40,454 nucleotides of DNA, from positions 1-40,454 of the forward strand of contig JBFHER010000004.1 of the NCBI GenBank assembly GCA_041584055.1, given 5' to 3'. Below the pieces are notes generated by a model. It was not told the DNA's origin and did not search any database. It saw nothing but the letters and a program-made list of their open reading frames with translations. Within the stretch, counting starts at the first letter, position 1, and each line of letters starts with the position of its first letter. Of this stretch, positions 15,938 through 24,227 are shown piece after piece. A program made the position numbers and the translations under genes. The DNA is from JBFHER01 sp041584055 (GTDB lineage Bacteria; Bacteroidota; Bacteroidia; Bacteroidales; UBA5342).

Positions 15938-16063
15938 TATGGCCTAAACTGGAATTCATACAGTTGCAGAGGCGTTTCGTAACGTTTTTGATAATATGTT
16001 ATACAGCAGAAACGTAAAAAAAAGTACTAAAAGGTATTGAAAGTTTAAAAGGAAGGCGTAATT

Positions 16064-16075
16064 TTGGTCGACCAA
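16064..16075. promoter_or_regulatory. Operator 1 of the alginate operon
   Basis: TTGGTCGACCAA is a perfect 12-base palindrome identical to the core of the site at 14986-14999. It overlaps the candidate -33 element (TTTG at 16063-16066), the expected position for repression. Confidence 0.75.
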
Positions 16076-16076
16076 T

Positions 16077-16092
16077 AATTGGTATGCCAATT
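16077..16092. promoter_or_regulatory. Operator 2 of the alginate operon
   Basis: AATTGGTATGCCAATT has perfect AATTGG/CCAATT arms and lies 15 bases centre to centre from operator 1. It abuts the -7 element. It resembles, from general knowledge, the TTGGTATACCAA-type sites of the UxuR/ExuR hexuronate regulators, which are also GntR proteins. Confidence 0.65.
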
Positions 16093-16281
16093 ATATTTGT
16101 TTTGATTCAAACATTAATTTCATTGAACTTAGAGGCAAGGTGAAAAAAACACACACGATAAATTTTCAGTTGACAGAGATGGAAAGAATGGGGATTTATA
16201 ATGCCTGCCTTAATTCTTCTAACGGAAGGATGGACTTAACAAAGGGTGCATGTGATTAATTATTTATTTAAACCATTAAGA

Positions 16282-18426
16282 ATGCTTTTACGTATCCGGA
16301 ACTTCATTGGTATCTCAGTCCTTATTCTTGGTTTGTTTTCCTGTAATTCAGAAAACACATCAGTTTCAGAATCCGGGCATCCATTGTTAATTCTGAAAAA
16401 GCAGAATGTTCAGGAGATAAAGGACGGACTGAGCCTCTATTCGATGCTTCAATCCTCACTGGAAGATGCTGTAGCAATTGCAGATAAAGCAATTTTATCA
16501 GGTGTGGAAGTGCCTTTCCCAAAAGATCCAGGTGGAGGATATTCGCATGAAAAGCACAAGCAGAACTACATAGAAATGTACAATGCAGGTTTGGTGTATC
16601 AGCTAAACGGGCAAGAAAAGTATGCGGCTTTTGTCAGGGAAATGCTGTATGCCTATGCAGAATTGTATCCAAAGCTTGGACTACACCCAATGCAGAAAAA
16701 TCAGGCTCCGGGGAAACTGTTCTGGCAAGGATTAAATGAATCGGTTTGGTTGGTTTATACAATTCAGGCTTACGACTGTATATATGAGTATTTATCTCTG
16801 GAGGAACGCAGGCATATTGAAGATAATCTGTTACGAAAAGTAGTGGAATTCTTTACGGTGGAAGATAGCTATTCGTTTGACCGTGTTCATAATCATGGTA
16901 CCTGGGCGGTGGCAGGTGTTGGAATGACTGGGATGGTTTTGGGTGATTCTATCATGATTAAAAAAGCTTTGTATAGCACAAAACTGGATGGATCAGGTGG
17001 TTTTTTAAAGCAGATTGATAAACTGTTCTCCCCGGATGGTTATTATGCCGAAGGTCCCTACTATCAGCGTTATGCATTAATGCCTTTTATGGTCTTTGCG
17101 CAGGCCCTGGAAAACAACATGCCTCAACTAAAAATATTTGAATATAAAGATGGTGTATTAAAAAAGGCAGTCACCACCTTACTTCAGTTAACAGCTCCTG
17201 ACGGACGTTTCTTTCCCTTCAACGATGCAATTAAAGAGAAGTCATGGGTATCTGCAGAACTGCTGTTCGGAACAAATATCGTTTATGGTTTAAACGAAGA
17301 TTCTCAGGTGTTGGATGTGGCGAAAAAACAAGGTAAAGTGATGCTTAGCAAACAGGGCTTGCTTGTGGCTAAAGCTATCGAGCATGGGATGAATGATGCG
17401 TTTGAACGTCGGCCGATGCTTATTCATGATGGATCAGAGGGAGACATGGGAGGAGTGGCAATGATGCGAATGGGTAAAGCTGAAGATCAAAGCACCCTGG
17501 TGTTCAAGTTTAGCTCTCAGGGAATGGGGCATGGTCATTTCGACCGTCTGGCTTTCATGCTTTATGACAATGGAAATGAGATCATACCGGATTATGGTGC
17601 AGCGCGGTTTTTGAATGTGACTGCAAAAGAAGGTGGGCGCTATTTACCTGAAAACACAAGCTGGGCTAAGCATACTGTTGCCCATAACACCCTTGTTGTG
17701 AATGAGGAATCAAATTTCAATGGAAATCAGAAAGAAGCAGACAAACTGAGTCCCGAAATTCTTTTTTCGCAATTGGACAATGATACTTTTCAGATCGTTT
17801 CTGCCAGTGACAATAACTGCTACGCTGGTGTCGACTACAAACGAAGCATGGCACTGGTCCAGTTTGATGAAAGAAAATACATCATCGATCTCATCGAAGT
17901 AAACAGTCAGGAAGTAGCCAGTCTGGATCTTCCGATGTATTACAATGGTCAGGTCATTACCACAAATTTCAAGTATGTAAAACCCCAGTCCATGCGCGCT
18001 CTTGGTTCAGACAATGGTTACCAGCATTTGTGGCTTGAAGGAGAAGCTACTCAATTGCCGGCCACGTCCAGTGTGACATGGATGACAGGCACTGGTTTTT
18101 ATACGATGTCATTTTTAAGTGATCAGAATACTGAATTTTATTTTACAAGATTGGGGGCAAATGATCCGGATTACAACCTTCGAAATTTAGGCGGAATGAT
18201 GCTTAGAACTAAAGCGAAAGGGACGAAGCTTTTGGCATCTGTGATAGAAATGCATGGCAATTACAATCCTATCAGCGAAGCTGTGATGCAGTCAGAAGGA
18301 TCTGTCGAAGCCATTTCTTTGGTAGAAAACACAAGCAATACAAAACAGCTGGTATTGAGCCTGAAGAATAAAAAGCAAATCACCCTTCATCTGGAGAATA
18401 ATAAGGGAAAACTATTTATAAAATAA
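16282..18426 (+). CDS. PL17-type exolytic oligoalginate lyase, lipoprotein
   Basis: PL17 enzymes release unsaturated uronate monomers from alginate oligosaccharides. The ATG at 16282 opens a lipoprotein signal peptide (lipobox LGLFSC), so it is preferred to the in-frame GTG at 16246. The N-terminal alginate-lyase alpha-barrel carries VHNHGTW (Asn204, His205) and EGPYYQRY (Tyr260/Tyr261). In residue and spacing these correspond to the catalytic Asn/His and Tyr of characterised PL17 enzymes. The C-terminal half is a heparinase II/III-like beta-sheet domain, with GHGHFDRLAFMLY and the AKHTVAHNTLVV segment. The 714-residue length is typical. It is first in the operon and is likely anchored in the periplasm, acting on SusCD-imported oligomers. 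Confidence 0.93.
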   Translation: MLLRIRNFIGISVLILGLFSCNSENTSVSESGHPLLILKKQNVQEIKDGLSLYSMLQSSLEDAVAIADKAILSGVEVPFPKDPGGGYSHEKHKQNYIEMYNAGLVYQLNGQEKYAAFVREMLYAYAELYPKLGLHPMQKNQAPGKLFWQGLNESVWLVYTIQAYDCIYEYLSLEERRHIEDNLLRKVVEFFTVEDSYSFDRVHNHGTWAVAGVGMTGMVLGDSIMIKKALYSTKLDGSGGFLKQIDKLFSPDGYYAEGPYYQRYALMPFMVFAQALENNMPQLKIFEYKDGVLKKAVTTLLQLTAPDGRFFPFNDAIKEKSWVSAELLFGTNIVYGLNEDSQVLDVAKKQGKVMLSKQGLLVAKAIEHGMNDAFERRPMLIHDGSEGDMGGVAMMRMGKAEDQSTLVFKFSSQGMGHGHFDRLAFMLYDNGNEIIPDYGAARFLNVTAKEGGRYLPENTSWAKHTVAHNTLVVNEESNFNGNQKEADKLSPEILFSQLDNDTFQIVSASDNNCYAGVDYKRSMALVQFDERKYIIDLIEVNSQEVASLDLPMYYNGQVITTNFKYVKPQSMRALGSDNGYQHLWLEGEATQLPATSSVTWMTGTGFYTMSFLSDQNTEFYFTRLGANDPDYNLRNLGGMMLRTKAKGTKLLASVIEMHGNYNPISEAVMQSEGSVEAISLVENTSNTKQLVLSLKNKKQITLHLENNKGKLFIK

Positions 18427-18442
18427 CTAAAAACAAAAAATC

Positions 18443-18808
18443 ATGGAACGTAACAAATTCATATTGGATGGAGATCAGGAATGGGAAGAATTAGGCGGAG
18501 GCGTAGCTCGAAAGTTTCTTGGCTTCGACAATCAGATAATGATGGTTAAGGTGAAATTTGACAAGGGAGCCGAAGGGACACCCCATCAGCACTTTCATAC
18601 CCAGGCAACTTACTGTGTGAGCGGGAAATTTGAGTTTCATATTGGTGGAGAGAAGAAAATAGTAAAAGGTGGGGATGGTGTTTACATTGAACCGAACCTG
18701 ATGCATGGTGCATTGTGCCTTGAAGCGGGAATCTTAATTGATGTGTTTAGTCCCGTTAGGGAAGACTTTCTCGACGGTAGTACAGTTTCTTATTTTGGCA
18801 AAAAATAA
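18443..18808 (+). CDS. kdgF: KdgF-type cupin, unsaturated uronate ring-opening enzyme
   Basis: KdgF speeds conversion of 4,5-unsaturated monouronates to the linear keto sugar (DEH or DKI) in pectin and alginate catabolism. The 121-residue single cupin shows PHQHFHTQ (His48, His50, Gln54) and LMHGA (His88) as metal ligands. Its DVFSPVR segment places Asp100, Phe102 and Arg106 at the spacing of the described KdgF active-site Asp, Phe and Arg. No signal peptide is seen, so it is cytoplasmic. It lies 16 bases after the PL17 gene and 5 bases before the transporter gene, which fits its role on the lyase product. Confidence 0.9.
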   Translation: MERNKFILDGDQEWEELGGGVARKFLGFDNQIMMVKVKFDKGAEGTPHQHFHTQATYCVSGKFEFHIGGEKKIVKGGDGVYIEPNLMHGALCLEAGILIDVFSPVREDFLDGSTVSYFGKK

Positions 18809-18813
18809 AAAAT

Positions 18814-20100
18814 ATGAAGGTAAACGGTTTAAGATGGTGGATCATTGGTTTGATATTTCTGGCAACTGTCATTAATTACATTGATCGAAGTGCTTTGGGT
18901 ATAATGTGGGGAGGTGAAGATATTGATGGTTCAATTGCCCAGGCACTGGATCTGACAAAAGGACATTATGCCTTGATTTCAAATGTCTTTATGATTGCTT
19001 ACGCTTTGGGACAATTGTTCTCTGGTAAAATTTTCGATAAGGTTGGTACCAGAATCGGATATGTTCTGAGCATCGGAATCTGGGGACTTTCTTCATTTCT
19101 GCATTCAACAGTCCGGGGCATCCTCTCCATTAGTATCTTAAGAACAACTTTGGGTATCTCAGAAGCAGGAAACTGGCCTGGAGCGGTTAAAAGTAATGCT
19201 GAGTGGTTTCCAATAAAGGAACGCGCAATTGCACAGGGTTTGTTTAATGCCGGGGCATCTATTGGTTCTGTTATTGCTCCCCTCATCATTGGGTCATTGT
19301 TTATGGCTTTTGGCTGGCGCGTAACCTTCATGGTTATTGGATCGTTTGGGGTACTTTGGATCATTCCCTGGCTTATCATAAATAAAAAAGGGCCTAAAAA
19401 GCACCCCTGGATTACGAAGAAAGAGCAGACCTACATTCTGGAAGGCCAAAGTGCTGCAGATAGAAATTCAACAGATGATACAAAAGGATTGAGTCTAAAG
19501 GAATTGTTAAAACATAAAGAGTCATGGTCGATAGTTGTGGGGCGTTTCTTCCTGGAGCCTATTTGGTGGGTTTTTGTAACATGGATGCCGATTTACCTCT
19601 TCGACACCTATGGCTTTAATGTGAAAGAAGTTGCAATGTTTCTGTGGGTACCTTACGTTGGTGCCGCTGTGGGTAGCATTGCAGGAGGCTACTTTTCAGG
19701 TCGGATTATCGCTAAAACAGGCTCCATCAATAAAGGACGAAAAACAACCATTCTCATTGGTGGAATCATCATGCTTCTTGGACTGATTGCTACCGTACTT
19801 TACGGCACCACGCCAACGCGTTTTGTGATGATCGTTTTTATGGTCTTGTTTGGTTTCCAGTTTGCCATTGGAAATGTACAAACTTTACCAAGTGACTTAT
19901 TCAGTGGAAAGTCAGTGGGTTCGCTGGCTGGTCTGGGAGGTATGATCGGAGTGTTTTCTGTGATTGTAATGAATTTTGTTATCCCGGTAATTGCTGAGAT
20001 ATCATATACCCCCGTGTTTGTAATCATCGCTGTATTCGTTCCACTCGGAATTGGATCGATCTATTATTTTGCACGGAATATCAGAAATGTTGAAGAATAA
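18814..20100 (+). CDS. MFS hexuronate-type transporter (ACS family)
   Basis: The 428-residue protein has the 12-helix layout of the major facilitator superfamily. The first-helix motif INYIDRSALGIMW is typical of the anion:cation symporter family that includes ExuT. The KIFDKVGTRIGY loop lies between helices 2 and 3, and a conserved EAGNWPGAVK segment near helix 4. It probably carries unsaturated uronate or DEH across the inner membrane. Five bases separate it from kdgF and 23 from the reductase gene. The substrate is inferred from context. Confidence 0.9.
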   Translation: MKVNGLRWWIIGLIFLATVINYIDRSALGIMWGGEDIDGSIAQALDLTKGHYALISNVFMIAYALGQLFSGKIFDKVGTRIGYVLSIGIWGLSSFLHSTVRGILSISILRTTLGISEAGNWPGAVKSNAEWFPIKERAIAQGLFNAGASIGSVIAPLIIGSLFMAFGWRVTFMVIGSFGVLWIIPWLIINKKGPKKHPWITKKEQTYILEGQSAADRNSTDDTKGLSLKELLKHKESWSIVVGRFFLEPIWWVFVTWMPIYLFDTYGFNVKEVAMFLWVPYVGAAVGSIAGGYFSGRIIAKTGSINKGRKTTILIGGIIMLLGLIATVLYGTTPTRFVMIVFMVLFGFQFAIGNVQTLPSDLFSGKSVGSLAGLGGMIGVFSVIVMNFVIPVIAEISYTPVFVIIAVFVPLGIGSIYYFARNIRNVEE

Positions 20101-20123
20101 TTGAAACTTATAAAAATAGAATT

Positions 20124-20885
20124 ATGGACATTAAAGTAAAAGTTGCAGTAATCACCGGTGCCACTGGAGGAATTGGTTTTGCGGTTGCAAAAAGATTAGG
20201 TAAAGATGGATATACCGTAATCTTAAACGGGATAGAAGATGAAGAGGGTGCGAAAAGAGTAAAAGAGCTGGCTGCCGATGGGATTACTGCTGAGTATTAT
20301 GGGTTTGATGTAACCAATGAAGAGGCGGTAACTTCGAATATCACCAAAATTGGAGAAAAGTATGGTAAAATAGATGTACTGGTTAATAATGCCGGAGGAT
20401 TGGGTGGAAGATCCAGGTTTGAAGAAATGACAACTGAATTTTACCGGTTTGTAATGGCGTTAAACCTCGATTCTGTATTTTTTGCATCAAGGGCAGCGAT
20501 TCCATTCCTCAAGAAAGGGGAGAATGCTTCAATCATCAATTACACTTCCATTGCAGGATGGAATGCAGGCGGACCCGGAGCTGGTGTTTATGGAACCTCG
20601 AAAGCTGGAGTACAGGCCATCACAAGAGCATTGGCAAAAGATCTGGCTGAATATGGAATCCGTGTAAACGCGGTATCTCCTGGTACAATTGATACGCCTT
20701 TCCATGCTCAAATAAAGTCAACCAAACCGGAAGTGTTTGCGTCATGGAAAAATAATATTTTGTTGGGAAGAATAGGTAAACCTGAAGAAGTTGCTTCTGT
20801 GGTATCTTTCCTGGCAAGCAAAGATGCCTCATTCTTAACAGCTGAAACCATCCAGGTTGGTGGTGGTCAGGCACTGGGTATTTAA
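20124..20885 (+). CDS. SDR oxidoreductase, probable DEH reductase
   Basis: This 253-residue classical short-chain dehydrogenase has the cofactor motif TGATGGIG (11-18), NNAGG (88-92), and catalytic Ser142, Tyr156 and Lys160 (YGTSK). It looks like FabG-type reductases, but the locus suggests the alginate role: NAD(P)H reduction of DEH to 2-keto-3-deoxygluconate, as for the SDR-type DEH reductases known from alginate-degrading flavobacteria. It is the last of the four tightly packed catabolic genes before a hairpin region and SusC. Cofactor preference cannot be read safely. Confidence 0.85.
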   Translation: MDIKVKVAVITGATGGIGFAVAKRLGKDGYTVILNGIEDEEGAKRVKELAADGITAEYYGFDVTNEEAVTSNITKIGEKYGKIDVLVNNAGGLGGRSRFEEMTTEFYRFVMALNLDSVFFASRAAIPFLKKGENASIINYTSIAGWNAGGPGAGVYGTSKAGVQAITRALAKDLAEYGIRVNAVSPGTIDTPFHAQIKSTKPEVFASWKNNILLGRIGKPEEVASVVSFLASKDASFLTAETIQVGGGQALGI

Positions 20886-20900
20886 TAGCATGAAATATAG

Positions 20901-20935
20901 ATTAATACATGGCGGGCAACCTGCCATGTATTAAT
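20901..20935 (+). terminator. Strong hairpin between the catabolic genes and susC
   Basis: ATTAATACATGGC pairs perfectly with GCCATGTATTAAT, extended by GGG/CCT around a three-base loop. The downstream sequence TTAATTAAAGTTTT is A/T-rich but not a clean U-tract. It could be a leaky terminator, or a processing or stability element. No promoter is evident before susC. Confidence 0.55.
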
Positions 20936-20949
20936 TAAAGTTTTGAGAC

Positions 20950-20969
20950 AACATTTTCGATAAAATGTT
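20950..20969 (+). repeat. Second hairpin upstream of susC
   Basis: AACATTTT (20950-20957) pairs with AAAATGTT (20962-20969) around a four-base loop. It is A/T-rich and 38 bases before the susC start. Confidence 0.4.
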
Positions 20970-21007
20970 AACATCCGATGCTGATACAAATGCAATTAAC
21001 TGATTAT

Positions 21008-24000
21008 ATGAAAAGCTTAAAAAAAATTCTAACAGTCATTATCATACTACTTATTGCCAATGTTGATATAATGGCTCAGGGGAAAAATTTAGTTACCGGT
21101 ACTGTTACTGATGACAAAGGAGAGCCGCTTCCAGGTGTCACCATTGCACTCATGGGTACGACCACTGGTGCATATTCAAATGTTGAAGGAGAGTTCTCAA
21201 TACAGGTAGATAATCCTGTGGGAGAACTGGTAAAGCTGAATGCATCCTTTGTAGGTTATCTTTCTCAGGTTGTTGAAGCAAAAGTTGGAAGTAAGGTGGT
21301 TATAACGCTCAAAGAAAACTTAGAGGTTTTAGAAGAATTTTTTGTGGTTGGGTACGATGTGCAAAGGAAAAGTCATTTAACCGGATCCATTTCGAAAATG
21401 GAAACGCTGGGGATAGAAAATGTGCCAATATCGCGTTCTGATCAGTTGTTGCAAGGGCGTATTGCTGGTGTTCAGGTTCAAAATACAACTTCTGAAGTTG
21501 GGGTGGAATCTGAAATTAACATCCGCGGCGTTGGATCCATCAGCGCGAGCTCACAACCTTTAATCATTGTGGATGGTTTCCCAATTGAAGATGGACTGGG
21601 TGTTGTTGATGCCGAAGACATTGCAAGTATTGAAGTATTAAAAGATGCTGCATCAGCAGCCATTTATGGTTCGCGTGCAGCAAATGGCGTTATTTTGGTA
21701 ACAACGAAGTCGGGTACAATTAAAAAGCCCAAGTACTCCCTTAAAACGTCCTTTGGTGTCAAAGGATACCATGAACTACATCCCCTGATGACGAAAGATG
21801 AGTACGTCAAAATGAAAACAGATGAGTATTTGCTTCTGGGGCAGACGCAGCTTCAGGACATAGCTTTTGGGATGTCTACCATCAATAATAGTACGGATTG
21901 GCAGGAATTGGCTCTTCGTGATGCATTTTTCCAGAAAACAAGCTTTAGTGTTTCAGGAGGAAAAGAAGAAGTAAAATATTATATCTCCACATCTTACCTC
22001 ACAGATGAAGGGATAATGAAAGATAATGAATACAATAAGTTTAACCTTCGTTCTAAATTAGATGTCAATCTATCTGAACGTGTTAAACTCGGGACGAATA
22101 TGACCGCCGGTTATTCTAAGCGCGATCGTCCAACGGTTAATTTTACCGACTATTATCGTACACCATCGTTTATGCCGATGCGGCATACAGCACAAACGGC
22201 TGCTCTTACGGGTTACGAAGAAGGGGAGTATGCCCATGGTTTCCATTTTACAAATGTATCTTATTCAGGCATCGACCCGATTTCTGGTCTGGATAGAACA
22301 CAGACAACCAGTCTGTATACAACAAGTAACAATAACCCGGCATCGCGTTTGGAAAATGAATGGGAAACCCGCGACGAGTACCTTTTGCAAAGCTCAATGT
22401 ACCTTGAAATTGAGTTGCTCAATAACTTGAGTTTTAAAACATCCAATGGGTTTAACCTGCGATATAGAGTACAGGAAGAATTTGCGCCTGAAGGATCTGC
22501 AAAAGTGGGCTCAACAAGTGAATCTTTTTATAACACAGATTTGTATACAAGTTTGCTGTCTGAAAATACATTTTCATATAAGCACCGTTTCCAAAAGCAT
22601 GATGTGAATGCTTTGCTGGGATTCTCTGCGCAAACAATTTCGAATAAGTTAGCTGGCATTTATGGGATTGATTTTGCCACCGATTATATTACTACGCTGA
22701 ATGCCGCGGGTAGCATTTTACAATACGATGCCGATGCAATTGCCACCGGAACCTGGGAAGAAAGATCATCAATGGCATCGGTTTTCTCACGTTTTATGTA
22801 TGCTTACGACGACAAATACTTGCTTTCCGCAAGTATCCGTACAGACGGAAGTTCAAAATTTGGCTCAAAAAATCGCTGGGGATGGTTCCCTTCTGTATCT
22901 GTTGGATGGCGTTTAAGCGAAGAAGCCTTTATGGATGGCTTAAAAGCGTGGGTAGATCAGTTTAAGATTAGAACAAGTTATGGTGTAACGGGTACCGATA
23001 ATATTGATAATTATGCGAATGTTGACATGTTGTCTTCTGCAAATTATGCATTAGGAGGTGCAGTGGTCTCGGGTATTGCCAATAATTCAACAACACTTGG
23101 CAATGATGCTTTGCAGTGGGAGCAAACAAACGAATACAATACCGGGTTCGATTTGTATATGTTCGACTCACGCATTGGATTAAACTTCGATGCCTATTAT
23201 TCAATAACAAAAAGTCTGTTGTACGAACGAAGCGTAAATTCTGTCTCTGGATATACTGAAGCATGGAGTAATGAAGGGAAGGTACGGAATAAAGGGATTG
23301 AGTTCACTTTGACAACATACAATATCAAGAGAAAAGACTTTACATGGAGTACGTCCCTTAATTTTGCACACAACGATAATATTTTATTGGATTTAGGAGG
23401 TCCTGAACAACTGATATCTCAAGGTGAACGTGAAGAAATGTACATTGCACGTGTAGGCTATCCTTTGATTCAGTTTTATGGTTACGAGACCAACGGTATC
23501 TGGCTTTCTCAAGATGAAATAAACAGCAATCCTTCTTACAACGGTGATGCTGCCGGTGGGCTTAGGACCGTGGATCAGAATGATGATGGTACTGTTGATG
23601 CGGATGACTTTACTGCCATCGGTTCTCCCTATCCCGACTTTACCTGGGGTGTATCGAACCGGATCACTTATAAACGTGCAGACTTTTCGTTCCTGTTTCA
23701 GGGATCTCAGGGTGGTGAATTATGGAATGGAGATGGTTATTATAACGAAACAAAAAGGTATAATAAAGCCTATTCTACAGGAAGATGGGTTAATTCAGAG
23801 AATACCGGTGATGGTCAAACACCTTATGAAAACAATGGTATAAATCATTTATTGACCGATTACCTTATTCAGGATGCATCCTACTTTGCTCTGAAAGATT
23901 TGTCTGTTGGTTATACATTCGATGATAAACTCCTAAGAAAATTAGGGATGCAGTCCCTAAGGCTTTATGCGAGTTTCCAGAATCTCTGGTTCCATACGAA

Positions 24001-24136
24001 CAGCGATTATAAAGGAATCAATATCGAAGCCCGGAGTACCTCTAGCAATTATGAAAGTCCGCTTATTAACGGATATCAACGGGGTGCTTTCCCAATACAG
24101 CGGACGTATAACTTTGGTTTAGAGTTAACTTTTTAA
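21008..24136 (+). CDS. SusC/RagA-type TonB-dependent oligosaccharide transporter
   Basis: This outer membrane importer takes up alginate oligomers with its SusD partner. The ATG at 21008 opens a signal peptide ending near IMAQG; the in-frame ATG at 20978 would precede it with non-signal residues. A carboxypeptidase-regulatory domain (about 25-105, GTVTDDKGEPLPGVTIALMG) comes first. The SusC signature plug follows (QGRIAGVQV, NIRGVGSI, LIIVDGFPIEDG, DAASAAIYGSRAANGVI), then a 22-strand-type barrel. The 1042-residue length is normal, and the end LELTF is a typical barrel-terminal aromatic. It is immediately followed by susD. Confidence 0.96.
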   Translation: MKSLKKILTVIIILLIANVDIMAQGKNLVTGTVTDDKGEPLPGVTIALMGTTTGAYSNVEGEFSIQVDNPVGELVKLNASFVGYLSQVVEAKVGSKVVITLKENLEVLEEFFVVGYDVQRKSHLTGSISKMETLGIENVPISRSDQLLQGRIAGVQVQNTTSEVGVESEINIRGVGSISASSQPLIIVDGFPIEDGLGVVDAEDIASIEVLKDAASAAIYGSRAANGVILVTTKSGTIKKPKYSLKTSFGVKGYHELHPLMTKDEYVKMKTDEYLLLGQTQLQDIAFGMSTINNSTDWQELALRDAFFQKTSFSVSGGKEEVKYYISTSYLTDEGIMKDNEYNKFNLRSKLDVNLSERVKLGTNMTAGYSKRDRPTVNFTDYYRTPSFMPMRHTAQTAALTGYEEGEYAHGFHFTNVSYSGIDPISGLDRTQTTSLYTTSNNNPASRLENEWETRDEYLLQSSMYLEIELLNNLSFKTSNGFNLRYRVQEEFAPEGSAKVGSTSESFYNTDLYTSLLSENTFSYKHRFQKHDVNALLGFSAQTISNKLAGIYGIDFATDYITTLNAAGSILQYDADAIATGTWEERSSMASVFSRFMYAYDDKYLLSASIRTDGSSKFGSKNRWGWFPSVSVGWRLSEEAFMDGLKAWVDQFKIRTSYGVTGTDNIDNYANVDMLSSANYALGGAVVSGIANNSTTLGNDALQWEQTNEYNTGFDLYMFDSRIGLNFDAYYSITKSLLYERSVNSVSGYTEAWSNEGKVRNKGIEFTLTTYNIKRKDFTWSTSLNFAHNDNILLDLGGPEQLISQGEREEMYIARVGYPLIQFYGYETNGIWLSQDEINSNPSYNGDAAGGLRTVDQNDDGTVDADDFTAIGSPYPDFTWGVSNRITYKRADFSFLFQGSQGGELWNGDGYYNETKRYNKAYSTGRWVNSENTGDGQTPYENNGINHLLTDYLIQDASYFALKDLSVGYTFDDKLLRKLGMQSLRLYASFQNLWFHTNSDYKGINIEARSTSSNYESPLINGYQRGAFPIQRTYNFGLELTF

Positions 24137-24227
24137 TTGAAGTTTTAAAAAGTAAAAAATGAAGGACGGAAAATTTAGTGGCAAGCACGTTTGTCTAAAG
24201 TCTTTTAATAAAATATCTAATTATAAG

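Larger units (their letters stand above)
16063..16099 (+). promoter_or_regulatory. Promoter of the alginate operon
   Basis: TATATTTG at 16092-16099 matches TAnnTTTG. The best -33 candidate, TTTG at 16063-16066, is 25 bases upstream, somewhat long. Both operators fall between or on these elements. Confidence 0.5.
15836..16281. other. Regulatory region ahead of the alginate operon
   Basis: This stretch carries two tandem terminators, two operator palindromes, a -7 box at 16092-16099 and then a leader of about 175 bases before the PL17 start. The leader contains a 26-codon frame (16179-16259, MERMGIYNACLN onward) that ends 22 bases before the PL17 ATG. I see no evidence that it is translated. 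Confidence 0.6.

Noticed and set aside
16140..16259. 39-codon GTG frame before the PL17 gene
   Set aside because: The upstream GTG has no support. Only the inner 26-codon ATG part is kept, as a weak finding.
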